Below are positions 22,911 to 34,046 of a DNA stretch of 64,000 nucleotides, piece after piece; the first letter of the stretch is position 1; every line of letters starts with the position of its first letter. Location: NCBI GenBank assembly GCA_963082975.1, contig OY720348.1, positions 66,799,719 through 66,863,718 of the forward strand, given 5' to 3'. The notes under the pieces were generated by a model. It ran no database searches, was not told where the DNA came from, and saw only the letters and a list, made by a program, of their open reading frames with translations. The translations under genes and the position numbers were made by a program. This stretch comes from Labia minor. Lineage: Eukaryota; Arthropoda; Insecta; Dermaptera; Spongiphoridae.

Positions 22911-23234
22911 CTGCTCGTAGGCTTACATCTCTGCTGATAACGGTACCGAGGGTGTTGCTAGCGAGACATCGATACACGATACGATGAACATCCGGACGAA
23001 ACTCGACGGCACTGAATGGAGGAAAAACTAAAGAGCCATTTCCTAATTGGTACCGCAAACTGGGCACATCCGACACCGGCTGCCCATCGATGGTTATCCA
23101 ACTTATACTTGGGGTGGGACTCCCCCGCGCCAAACAGTCCAGTCGACCACCGGTACTGTTGCTTATTTCGAGACGAACAGGAGGTTCTAGTTCGAACAAG
23201 GGTCCTTGGCCATCGGCGATACCAGCACTCGGAT
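22911..23234 (-). CDS. Dscam: Dscam-family exon: Ig1
   Basis: This 324-bp exon encodes one complete immunoglobulin domain. The acceptor ends TTGTAG (23240-23235) and the donor is GTAACA (22910-22905). Both ends are phase 1. The peptide begins DPSAGIADGQGPLFELEPPV and holds the Ig1 B-strand cysteine (RLDCLARGSPTP), the core tryptophan (SISWITIDG), NGSLVFPPF, and the F-strand cysteine (YRCLASNTLGTVISRDV). This is a very close match to the first Ig domain of Dscam proteins, including the invariant SNSTG and LVFPPF signatures. The plus-strand frame at 23016-23252 is antisense shadow. Confidence 0.93.
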
Positions 23235-23720
23235 CTACAAACAAAAGAATGAATGAATGAATCTGTAATGAGTAATCGATCAGAGAGATAGAAGGGTACA
23301 TTTTAAATCAGGTTATATAAAGTTAAATAAGCTGGAGTGTCTCCACTCGACTATCTTGCAATTTGAATTGGATTAAATAACATATATTATATTTAAATTA
23401 AATTTAATTAATTATAAATTATAAATTAAAATTAATAAATAATATTTATTAAACCAGCGCATGTTTGGCTCTTTGTTGATGGCGCGAGTTAAAAAATTAA
23501 TTTTGGTACTTTCAGCGATTCAATCAAGCTGAAATTCTATATATAGCAGTTTTATACAATTTTTAATCATGTGAAAAATTATCAAATATATATCTTTATT
23601 TTTACGGTCACTTTAGAGGAAAAAAAATCAAAACATGGTAGGTAATGACCCACTTCCGGATAAGCTACATTTCTCAAAAGTTGATAGAAAACTACGAATT
23701 TTGAATAATACCCGTGTACC

Positions 23721-24596
23721 CAGTGGTGTACCTAGAAATTTTGCCGCCCAGGGCGATCTCCAGTTTGACGCCCTTTTTATTATAAGTCAATCAAATAGTG
23801 GTTTTTATAAATTAATACACATAAATAAATTATTAAGTTATTTAATCAATAAAAGAAAGGTATTATTTGAAAATATTTAAAATAAATGTATATAGAAATA
23901 TATTGATAAATCTATAATAAGTTAACCTGTGGCCAGGTCTGAACCGACCGACAGTTTGAAATAAATTAATTTCCAGCTACAGAAACAATTTCAAATAATT
24001 TTAATATATCTATTAATGTAATAAAATACAGATATCGATATAATATAAATAATTTTAATTTTATTTTATTTAGAATATATATGTAAAACCAGGCTGTGAC
24101 GTCATGAATGGCCGGGTGACGTCATATAATTTTAAATAAAGAAAAAACTAATAAAGATGATTTTTCCCGAGGATAAAACCAATACATTCGTGGTGATATG
24201 TAAAAAAATCTCCTCATGTGAAATTTGGTGTGAAAATAACCCTTCCCTTCCTATCGTCGATCGCTAATACTACCACTTCCGGTTTCCGGATTTGCACCAA
24301 AAGTTGATCAATTCATCCCACTGATGCATTAAGTAAATATACCAAATTTCATCAAAATCGGTTGAGCCGTTCAGGCTGTACACATTTATACGGACGGACG
24401 GACAGACATCATGCTAAAAATACTTTTTTCTGTTAAGAAAATGCATGATTCGTGGAGATATGTAAAAATCTCCACATGTGAAATTTGGTGTGAAAACAAT
24501 ACCTCCCTTACTATCGTCGGTCGGTAAAAAATGCCGCCCCAAGATAAGTGCCGCCCGGTGCGGACCGCACCCACCGCACCCCCCTAGGTACGCCAC
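23721..24596 (-). mobile_element. hAT-type element (GGCGTACCTAG ends), hosting a family B copy
   Basis: The left end CAGTGGTGTACCTAG and right end CCTAGGTACGCCAC are inverted repeats. A GCCGCCC-rich subterminal region lies at both ends. A second copy is at 46292-46925. Internal sequence is non-coding. The target duplication is not clear here. Confidence 0.75.
23921..24527 (-). mobile_element. Family B element, full length, nested
   Basis: It starts GTTAACCTGTGGCCAGG and ends CTATCGTCGGTCGGTA, with the TGACGTCA pair and GGACGGACGGACAGACA simple repeat inside. Confidence 0.85.
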
Positions 24597-24810
24597 ACAA
24601 ATTTCATTATTCTAGCTCAAACCATTTTTTTAATTGTAATTTTGTCCACTCACACACACACACACACACACACACACAAATACAAATACATATACACACA
24701 CACAGAGAGACATTTTTCTCAACCTTAGTGAAAATGCCTCAGGGACCTTCAAAACGTATAAAAACATCAAAATCTCGATATCGAAAATTTTCATCTCTGG
24801 CGAGATAGTA

Positions 24811-25950
24811 AAAATCGCCATTCGTTGAATGAAAGAATTATGTTAGTTTTATACAAGATCAAAGTTATATATATTTATATATAATATATAAATGAAAATT
24901 GATTTTAATTATAATACCTGGCCTTATTTCGATTAATAAATAATATATGAATTAGAAATAAAAAAAAAAATAAAAAAAAAAAAAAAAAAAACGAAAAAAA
25001 ATGGAATCGAATAAACTTTTTCCAATTTTGCCTTAAATGAACCTTTAATTAGAATATACAGTTACTCTCATTTATTCCCCTTTTACATCGATAATTGAAT
25101 TCAACTTTGCGAAGGAAATTTATCAAAACAATTATCCCCCCGACATGCCTTCATCAAGAATGGAAATAAATTCAATATCAGGTCAGTGGGCTTTGTTTTC
25201 AAGTTCTTATTCAAATTTGTCTATCACTCTTTGACAAAATCACATAACTGGTTGTGACAAACAAAAACAAAAGGAACAACATAAATTTCATGACAAAATT
25301 ATTTATTTTATAAAAGAGCTTCATTAGGAAAAATCCTTTCTCTACATTCAAACAAAACAGCATCCGAATGAAGGATGATACTCAATGAGCCTGCCACATA
25401 TTCATGCATGGAGTGAAATATATTAATAATAATAATAATAATATAGAATAAGCCTTTTCAATTTAATTTAATTTAATAATTAAATAAACAAATATACTGC
25501 TATCTGTTTGGAGAAGAGTAAATAAAGATAATTGAAAAGATTTTATCCCTGTTAAAATATCATAAACTTTTACTTAGTAATTAATTAAAAAATAGCTCAT
25601 GTATGTTTTGTCTATAATATGTAAAATTTTGAATTTAGTTAAGTTTTTGCAAATATTAGATCATATATATATAATATAAATAATATAAAAAATAACTATA
25701 GATAATTTTTATGAATTTGTATTTATTGTTTTTTTTTTATTTTAAATATATTTTTAAATTTAATTTATTTTATTTTAATTTATTTTTTATTATATCTTAT
25801 CTTATATTATACTAGCAAAAATTGTATATGTATATATAATTTGTATTTTTGAATTATTAAATCCGATCTGTATAGATTTCAGCCTCGGGAAAAATCATCT
25901 TTTTTAGTTTTTTTCTTAATTTAAAATAGGAATTTTAATAATAAAATAAG
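24811..25950. other. AT-rich intron; poly-A at 24959-24991; some non-repeat sequence
   Basis: Between about 25010 and 25400 the sequence is less repetitive and has no partner in the window, but no exon-like frame was found. The shared GCCTCGGGAAAAATCATCTT block occurs at about 25883-25902. Confidence 0.45.
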
Positions 25951-26440
25951 CTGGAGTGTCTTCACTCGACTATCTCACAAATTTGAATTGGATTAATTAA
26001 CATAGATTATATTTAAATTAAAATTAATAAATGATATTTATTAAACCAGCGTATGTTTGGATCTTTGTTGATGGCATCACGTGCTGGCGCGTGAGATTAG
26101 TGTTAAAAAATTAATTCTGGTACTTTCAGCGATTCAATCAAGCTGAAATTCTATATATAGCAGTTTTATACAATTTTGAATCAAGTGGTAAACTATCAAA
26201 CATATATCTTTATTTTTACGGTCAGTTTAGTGGAAAAAAATGAAAACGTAGCAGGTAATGGTCCACTTCCGGATGAGCTACACTTCTCATAAGTTGATAC
26301 AAAACTACAAGTTTTTAATAATGCCCGTGTACCAAATTTCATGATTCTAGCTCAAACTGTTTTTGCGTAATCTTGTCTACACACACACACACACACACGC
26401 ACACACACATACACACACACATACATAGATACACACATAC
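25951..26440 (-). mobile_element. Family A element, 5' part lost at the CA microsatellite
   Basis: It starts CTGGAGTGTCTTCACTCGAC and runs through GTTTTTGCGTAATCTTGTCT into a CA-rich tract (26380-26440), where homology stops. Confidence 0.8.
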
Positions 26441-26582
26441 ATAATTAAAATTATTTATTTTAATAAAATATTTTATAATCAAATTAAGAAATGTATAATA
26501 TGTTATATCCACAGGCCATACTTTTCTTTCTTTCAGTGCATTAATATATACGTTTAAGGGCTGTATATGTTTAAATAAAAAA
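26441..26582. other. AT-rich spacer, part of repeat F
   Basis: The block around 26505-26570 (GTGCATTAATATATACGTTT) matches 37355-37420 inverted. Confidence 0.45.
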
Positions 26583-26858
26583 AAACCTCTGACTTTTGTA
26601 CGTCCTACGCAAGGACAACTCCTATCAAGTCGGTTATATCAATGAGGTATCCTATGATCAGTAGAACGGGTCCTCTCAACCTTTACCTTGATTTTCTTGA
26701 TCGGAGTCGCTACTTTTTATCAAGTAGCTATTCCCCAATGTTGATCCCATAGACCCCAGCTAGAGAAATTCCCTTGCCAGGCCCGGGACTTGAACACGGG
26801 CCCATGTGAATGTGAGACAGCAAGACTAGCCTCTCACCCAATGGCGCCTTGCTGTATG
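26583..26858 (-). mobile_element. SINE S1, full length
   Basis: It is an inverted copy of 11756-12036. The tRNA-like head, with the inverted B box GGACTTGAACACGGG, lies at its right end (about 26785-26858). Confidence 0.85.
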
Positions 26859-27176
26859 TTTTATGACTATTTTTTATTAATTTATGTATGTTCTTTTAAA
26901 TTATTTGAAATTGTTTAATATATTTTGTCGTTTATTTATTATCTTAAAATTTCATTCTTCATAAGGGATATTTTTTAAAGTACCGGCTCGGTGAACCAGG
27001 TACTTATTATAATAGTTAAAATAGCAATGCTTTTATTTTTTTATTCTCAAAATTTTGTTTTATTGTGCAGGAGTTTACGAAAATAGTATCGATCGAACAT
27101 GAGCAAGTTCATTAATTTAATCTAACAAATAATTAATATACGAATTGAATACGAAGGCTGAATCAAATAGGCATAC
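26859..27176. other. repeat F continuation and AT-rich sequence
   Basis: About 26860-27010 matches 37195-37330 inverted (ACCGGCTCGGTGAACC against GGTTCACCAAGCCACGGCTC). The SINE appears inserted within repeat F. Confidence 0.5.
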
Positions 27177-27178
27177 TA

Positions 27179-27634
27179 AATGGGCTGAAAAGTCCCGGGA
27201 TTTTTCAATAGGTGACTCCACTAGAAAATGAACATGACTCGTTTCGAGAGGCTCATCTGTCAGCTACAGTCGTTTGAGTGACGCTACTTTCGCGTTCATA
27301 AGAAAAATGGGAAAACAGGAATATCACGTCTTGATTAAAGATTGTTCTTGAAGGAGCAGATGTGGAATAACATTCCTGCAACCACTGTAATGATTGTTCA
27401 CAAGTTTTTCCAATTAAAAAACAATGTTTAATCAAGACGCGATATTCCTGTTTTTTCATTTTTCTTATGAAGGCGAAAGTAGCCTCACTCAAACGAGTGT
27501 AGCTTGTAAACGAATGGACGAAATGTCATGATACTTCATACATAAACTAGTGACAGATGAGCCTCTCGAAATGAGTCATGTTCATTTTCTAGTGGCGTCA
27601 CCTATTGAAAAATACCGAAACTTTTTAGTCCATG
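27179..27634. mobile_element. fold-back mariner: two 5' ends in inverted orientation
   Basis: Two inverted arms, about 27179-27345 and 27416-27634, each carry a mariner terminal repeat and the start of the transposase (MKKQEYRVLIKHCFLIGK and on, minus strand from about 27465). TA dinucleotides flank the element at 27177-27178 and 27635-27636. The right arm contains about 50 bp (TAGTTTATGTATGAAGTATC and on) missing from the left. There is no catalytic domain. Confidence 0.85.
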
Positions 27635-27636
27635 TA

Positions 27637-28315
27637 CTTGGGGGTTTTTTAATTTTTAAATATTATGAAATGTGTGATTGCATAGAATATAGCTAAATAT
27701 AAAATAGAATATAGAAATAAATATTACGATCCCTCTCACAAGGCTCGAAATGAACGTCTCTTGCAATATCTATATTGCAATATCTATATTCGGAAAACAA
27801 ACCAAAAATAAGTTTGATCCATTGCCCTGCAAATATAATATAAAAAAGAAAAATATTTGTTTACAAGTATAAGTACTATCATAATTCTAAATTTTATTAA
27901 GATAAATATATCTTTTTAATATATTGTTTTATAAGTATAAATAACCAGTATAAATGATGGTCACTTATTCATTTATGGGAAGGGGGGGTAGAAAAAGGAG
28001 CTGTTTAGAAATCTGTTTTTTTTTTTGTTTTACTCGTTTAATACACAAACAATCAAAGAGTCATTTGGAAATACCAAATTTATCAATGGTAAATCTTTTT
28101 GTTTAGTCATTAGACACCCCTCGATAAACAGTAAGTTTTTTTAATCATCAACGTCATTAACTCACGATTTGTCCACCATTGAATCCCAAAATAAACTAAC
28201 TATATTATAAGAACTCCAAATGTAGTTATTTATTCCAATTTTAATGTTTTTACCAAATGAATTAAAAAATAATATAAATATAAAATTTTTTTATAAAATA
28301 ACGTATTTCCAATGG
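27637..28315. other. AT-rich intron, nothing recognised
   Basis: A tandem duplication of TTGCAATATCTATA lies at about 27760-27785. No gene was seen. Confidence 0.45.
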
Positions 28316-28701
28316 ACTAAAAAGAATAAAATAATTTTTCTATAAGCCTGACAAAGTTTAAGGATTAATTGCTTCATATTCAACGAAAAACGTTGGGCGC
28401 ATTTAGTTTAATTTATTTATATGAACAATCAAGTCAAATTTTTGTAATAATAAACATTTTATTAAATATATAAACTGACAAATTTTTTTATCATGCAATA
28501 AAATTGATAGTTTAAGAGCTAAGAAATTAAAATTAATCTTTTATTATTTTTCACTGTAATATACTTATATCGAAGTATGCATCAAAATTTAAAAGAATTT
28601 TTATTAAATTTAAATATTATCAATCAAATCCAAAATGGTTGATTATATTTGAAGAAATATGTTACTTGTTAATTAAGTGTTTTAGTGTGGTATGTATCTT
28701 A

Positions 28702-28750
<49 letters not shown>

Positions 28751-28879
28751 TGAATTATAGCTCTATAAAGGAAGTTATTTGCATAGAACTAAATGCGCCC
28801 AACGTTTTTCGTTGAATATGAAGCAATTCATCAATAAACTTTGTCAGGCTTATAGAAAAATAATTTTATTCTTTTTAGT
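28316..28879. mobile_element. DNA element with about 93-bp terminal inverted repeats
   Basis: The left arm (28316-28409) starts ACTAAAAAGAATAAAATAAT and reaches ACGTTGGGCGCATTTAGTT. The right arm (about 28787-28879) is its inverted copy. The interior is AT-rich with (TA)n at 28704-28743 and has no ORF. A single arm lies at 12685-12770. The superfamily is unknown. Confidence 0.75.
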
Positions 28880-29445
28880 GCAATTTTAATACGATAAATT
28901 TATTTAATATAACAAGAGAAATAGAAAAGATGAAGTTATACGAAAATTTACAAATTGAATAAAACAAAAAAATATATTACTCTTTCAAAATTGATTTTAT
29001 GCATTTATGTTAAGTAAATGTTATTATTGAATAATAATTATTATATTATATTTATGAATAAATAATTTTTATTAATATGCGATTTTATAAATATATATAT
29101 ATAAATATATACATTAATTTATACATATATAAATGTATATTTTATAAATATATATATATTGTCTTCATAAAAAAAGTTATTCTATTATTTTGTTTCCTTT
29201 CTATCGGAGACATATACAATGTACAAAAAAAAAAGATATTTTCTCTATACCATCTGAGGGGAAGAAACCCCTCCGCATTGGCGATACAACTGATTAATAG
29301 GAATTCATCATTAATTTTAATGCTATGAAATATTTTTAAATGCATTCAAAATGAAATGAATATTCTGAAATCAATATTTATGTTTCAAAATCGGTTGAAA
29401 AAAAAGTTAGTTATTAAAAGTAATTAATCGCTAATTAATTACAAT
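28880..29445. other. AT-rich intron, nothing supported
   Basis: Short frames at 29077-29345 are low-complexity or chance. Confidence 0.45.
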
Positions 29446-29738
29446 TGAGGGGCAGCATGGCTGAATGGGTAGAGTACTAGATTTCTACACAGGAAGCCTG
29501 AGTTCGAATCCCAGCATAGAACTCAAGATTATATATTTATTTAATTAATTTAATTTAATTAATAAATTAATAAATTAATAAATATAAAAATCTAATTCAA
29601 TTTAACATCGGCTGCCCCACCGAAGAAGGCAAGGGGAAACCACTTCGGTCAAATTTTCCCATGAACACCCTATGACTCCTTGGAGTTATTAGGACCACGA
29701 CACTTCCGCTAGGAAGTTATCGACAACGAAGAAGAGAA
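29446..29738 (+). mobile_element. tRNA-derived SINE, family S2
   Basis: The head GGGGCAGCATGGCTGAATGG and on resembles a tRNA gene with an A box and a B box GAGTTCGAATCCC (about 29501-29513). An AT-rich stretch and then an unrelated body follow (GGCTGCCCCACCGAAGAAGG to GGAAGTTATCGACAACGAAG). It is not a clean tRNA gene because a body follows and the 3' acceptor arm does not pair well. It is the only copy in this window. Confidence 0.65.
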
Positions 29739-31038
29739 TTAATTATAATTCAATTATATTTATTTTATACCTTCTAGGGATCCATTGAAATATCTATAGA
29801 AATTTTCAAAAGTCTATCTCGATAAAAAGTCGATGAAAATTAAATAAACTATAATAAAAATTAAAAAATCCAGAAAAATATAATTAATATTTAATCTAAA
29901 TTATGTATTAAAGCTATGAGGTTAAGTGATTATGAAACTAATCAAATTTTCATAAAAGATTAAAAATTGTGAACAATTAAATTACTATATTAATCGATAA
30001 ATATAATTTATTTTGTTAATAATTATAGTTTAATATAGATTATATCTATAAATCTTCAGAGATAATATACTTTATTGTGTATTATCCCTGTTCTCACGTG
30101 AGCTTATGAAATTTTGCACCCATACCCCTTTTGCTTAAGGAGAAATCATTAATTTCACTTTAAATCCTTTCCCTCGGATAATCATTATAAATGTGTTCAG
30201 ACTACAGGAAAAACTAGAAATGGTACTGTGTTTAAATATTTTATTTAAGATCAATATTCCACTGCTATATGACAGAAACTTTTTTATTACAACTGCCTAA
30301 CCGGAAGTTTTGAATTACTTTTGTGGTTTTAAAGCTTTCGAAATTTCTCTAAAAAAAGATCTTGATTTAATTTTATTAAAATTCTCTGGTAATATTTTTT
30401 TTTTTTTATTTTATCTATGTCATTCATCATTTTCATTGTGATTGGATGATCACACAGATTCTTCTTACCGGAATAGATTTAAATTTGTCTCCATAAAAAT
30501 CTTAATTATCAATCAATTATTCCGTTGGTCGTTTAAGGAAATTTGCAAATCTTAATTCCAATCTTATATTTTTAAAGTGGCGCCATCTGTACTATAAATA
30601 ATATTAAAGTTGGATAAAAAAATCAAAATATAACTAATAATTTAGCTAAATTTTTGCTATTCATTAAATATTCTTAAAATTGTCATTTTGATGATGATTG
30701 ATTAAATCATCGAGTGCTTTTGTTGCAACAATTAAGTGTTTACTTGGATTTTGGAGCATTTTACTAAATGTAACTGTTTATCCGTGATAGTATATCGAAC
30801 CAAATTATTATAAAATTTACTTCGTGGCAGAATAACGTCATATCCTATATATATTAAAAGATTTCAATTTACAAAAAGTCAACTACAAGTCTACAACTAT
30901 TTTTGTTGTTGTTTAAATATTCAGTATATTATAGCGCCCTTAATCGGAAACACTCCGATGCGACGTAGGATTACACATTGAGTCCTGATTAAAAGGGTTA
31001 TGATTAGAAGAGTTCTATGAAACATTTTTGTAATTTTT
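29739..31038. other. intron sequence without recognised genes
   Basis: This is moderately AT-rich, mostly non-repetitive sequence. No splice-flanked open frame with a known motif was found. Confidence 0.4.
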
Positions 31039-32149
31039 TACTATCTTGTTAGAGATAGTATTGCGATCACAAAAGTTTTCCATGTCGAGATTTTGATGTT
31101 TTTATACGTTTTGAAGGTCCCTGAGTCATTTTCACTAAGGTTGAGAAAAATATCTATGTGTGTCTGTATGGAGACAAGATTACGCAAAAACGTTTGGAGT
31201 AAGAATAATGAAATTTGGTACACGTGCCTTATTCAAAATCCGTAGTTTTTTATCAACATTTGAGAAATGTAGCTCATCCGGAAGAGGACCATTACCTACC
31301 ACGTTTTCATTTTTTTTTCCACTAAACTGACCTTAAAAATAAAGATATATGTTTGATAGTTTACCACTTGATTCAAAATTGTATAAAACTATATATATAT
31401 AGAATTTCAGCTTGATTGAATTGCTGAAAGTACCAGAAATGTGTGTGTGCGGACAAGATTACGCAAACATGGTTTCAACTATAATAATGAAAATTGGTAC
31501 ACGGGCATTATTCAAAATTTGTAGTTTTCTATCAATTTTTGAGAAATGAAGTTCTTTCGGAAGAAGACCATCAGCTACAACGTTTTCATTTTTTTTTTCC
31601 TCTAAACAAATCTAATCTCCTCTAATCTAAAAATAAAGATATATGTTTGATAGTTTTTCACATGATTAAAAATTGTAAAAAACTCTTATATATAAAATTT
31701 CAGCTTGATTGTATTCCTGAAAGTACCGGAATTTTTCACAATTTTTTAACACGTTGACTGCCAATCACGCGCCAGCACGTGACGTGCTGTCATCACCAAA
31801 AAGTCAAACACACGCTGGTTTAAGAAATGTTATTCATTAATTTTAATTTATAATTTATAATTAATTAAATTTAGTTTAAATATAATATACGTGTTAATTA
31901 ATCTAATACAAATTTGCGAGATAGTCGAGTGGAGACACTCCAGAATTTTACCATCTCGCCTGAGATAGTATTGCAATCACGAAAATATTCGATGTCGAGA
32001 TTAAAGGTCCCTGAGTCATTTTCCCTAAGATTGAGAAAAAATTATCCGTGTGTGTGTGTGTGCGTGTGTATGTGTGTTAATTTAAATATAATAAATGTGT
32101 TAATTAATCCAATTCAAATTTGCCAGGTAGTCGAGTGGAGACACTCCAG
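31039..32149 (+). mobile_element. cluster of three family A copies, one internally deleted
   Basis: The first starts TACTATCTTGTTAGAGATAG (31039) and breaks near 31440, where a second copy begins inside the microsatellite region and ends at the hairpin CACTCCAG (31943). A third, 201-bp deletion derivative spans 31949-32149, with both termini but almost no interior. The third copy and its neighbour are repeated inverted at 45205-45615. Confidence 0.8.
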
Positions 32150-32828
32150 ATTTTTTTAATGGTATTGGTGGATTTTAACTCTTCGTGTTGATGTTACAGG
32201 ACCTAGCCAATTGAAACTACGTAACTTTGTCTAATGTATTGCCTCTATCTTACTTTATTAGAGGCGTAAATTATAACCCGGTCGTAATCCAATGTGAAAA
32301 ATATACTTTGAATATTCTTTAATACGGCTACAAAATGGAAGAGTGATCGGATAACTTACTCTGTACATTAAAAAGAAGTTAATGTTATCGAAAATATATC
32401 AGTTATCTACTCTAAACGTGTTTCTGGATGATAAAAATGGGTTCATTGTAATGATCTTCCAAATTCAATTCAATTAAGCGTAAATTAAAACAAATTGTAC
32501 ACAATTGTTTACAATTTAAAACCTCTTTTCCCCTCCTCATCCGTTCCGATTAAGTTCAATTCGTCTCGTATTGTAGTCAACTATTTATGAAACAATTCAT
32601 GGAATCTGAACGTATTAAATACAAAAAAACCTCCCTTTAAAACGTTCTCACCGGCTCCAAAATTTATCTATTTATTTTATATGGCGGCATGAGCCACCGG
32701 TGGTACATGCCGACGGGAAGGTGTTAATAAAGAGACTTAATTGATTGATTTGAAAAATGGAACTTTGGAAGTGGTTGGGGAGAGATTAAACATCTTCCCT
32801 GATCTTTGTTGTTGTATTTAGTTATTTT
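32150..32828. other. intron; possible retroposon tail at about 32680-32750
   Basis: GGCGGCATGAGCCACCGG, AATAAAGAGAC and a TTGATTGATT tail look like the 3' end of a LINE or SINE, but there is no second copy here to prove it. Confidence 0.35.
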
Positions 32829-33405
32829 TACTAGCTCGCCAGAGATAGTATTGCGATCACGAAAATTTTCGAATTCGAGATTTTGATGTTTTTATACGTT
32901 TTAAAGGTTCCCGAATCATTTTCACTAAAGTTGAGAAAAATGTATGTATGTGTGTGTGTATTTAGAAAAGATTACGAAAAAACGTTTGAGCTAGAAATAT
33001 GAAATTTGGTATACGGGCATTATATTCAAAATTCGTAGTTTTCTATCACCTTTTGAGAAATGTAGCTCAACCGGAAGAGGGTCATTACCTACAATGTTTT
33101 CATTTTTTTCGGGCAGTTTATGCCCGTAAAATTAAAGATATATGTTTGATAGTTTTTCACGTGATTAAAAATTGTATAAAACTGCTATATATAGAATTTC
33201 AGCTTGTTTGAATCACTGAAAGTACCAGAATTAATTTTTTAACACTACAAATCACGCGCCAGCACGTGATGTGATGTCATCAACAAAAAGCAAAATAAAT
33301 ATTATTTATTAATTTTATTTATAATTAATTAAATTTAATTTAAATATGATATATGTTATTTGATCCAATTCATATTTGCGAGATTTTCGAGTGGAGACAC
33401 TACAG
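32829..33405 (+). mobile_element. Family A element
   Basis: Both ends are present: TACTAGCTCGCCAGAGATAG at the left and GAGTGGAGACACTACAG at the right. The GT microsatellite is at about 32945-32961. Confidence 0.85.
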
Positions 33406-33550
33406 ATTGTATAAAAAATTATATTAATTATATTAAATAAAATATTATATTATTCAGGCATTTATTATTTATTAATTATATTATCAACAATTATTTTAGT
33501 TCAATGTTTAAATAATTCATAAAAAATGAAAAAAAGGAGGTCGTTTTTAT

Positions 33551-34046
33551 GAAAAATGTCTATGTGTGTCTGTATGGAGACAAGATTACGCAAAAACGGT
33601 TTGAGCTAGAATCATGAAATTTGGTACAAGCGTATTATTCAAAATTCGTAGTTTTCTATCAACTTTTGAGAAATGTAGCTCAATCATAAGAGGGTCATTA
33701 CCTACTACGTTTTGATTTTTTTTTCCTTTAAAGTGACCGTAAAAATAAAGATAGATGTTTGATAATTTTTCACATGATTAAAAATTGTATAAAAGTGCTA
33801 TATATCGAATTTCAGCTTGATTTATTTGCTGAAAGTACCAGAATTAATTTTTAACACTGCAAATCTCACGCGCCAACACGTGACGTGGTGCCATCAACAA
33901 AGAGCCAAACATGCGCTGGTTTAATAAATATTATTTATTAATTTTAATATTTAAAATTTATAATTAACTAAATGTAATTTAAATATAATATATTATCTTA
34001 TTTAATCCAATTCAAATTGCGAGATAGTCGATTGGAGACACTCCAG
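33551..34046 (+). mobile_element. Family A element, 5' truncated
   Basis: Homology begins at AAAAATGTCTATGTGTGTCT and runs to GATTGGAGACACTCCAG. The first 100 bp of the family is missing. Confidence 0.8.

Larger units (their letters stand above)
23332..24810 (-). mobile_element. Family A element interrupted by a hAT element that itself holds a family B element
   Basis: The left part of family A (23332-23720) stops inside the CCCGTGTACC block. The right part resumes at AAATTTCATTATTCTAGCTC (from 24599), followed by a CA microsatellite (24650-24677) and the terminal GGCGAGATAGT (24800-24809). Confidence 0.85.

Noticed and set aside
23016-23252. Plus-strand open frame of 78 codons
   Set aside because: It is antisense to the Dscam Ig1 exon.
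29142-29345. Minus-strand frame with CIANAEGFLPLRWYRE, faintly Ig-like
   Set aside because: There is no splice acceptor with matching phase, no tryptophan/cysteine spacing of an Ig domain, and low-complexity flanks. It lies where only the leader exon would be expected.
29446-29520. Possible functional tRNA gene
   Set aside because: The A and B boxes are present, but the acceptor stem does not pair well and a SINE body follows.
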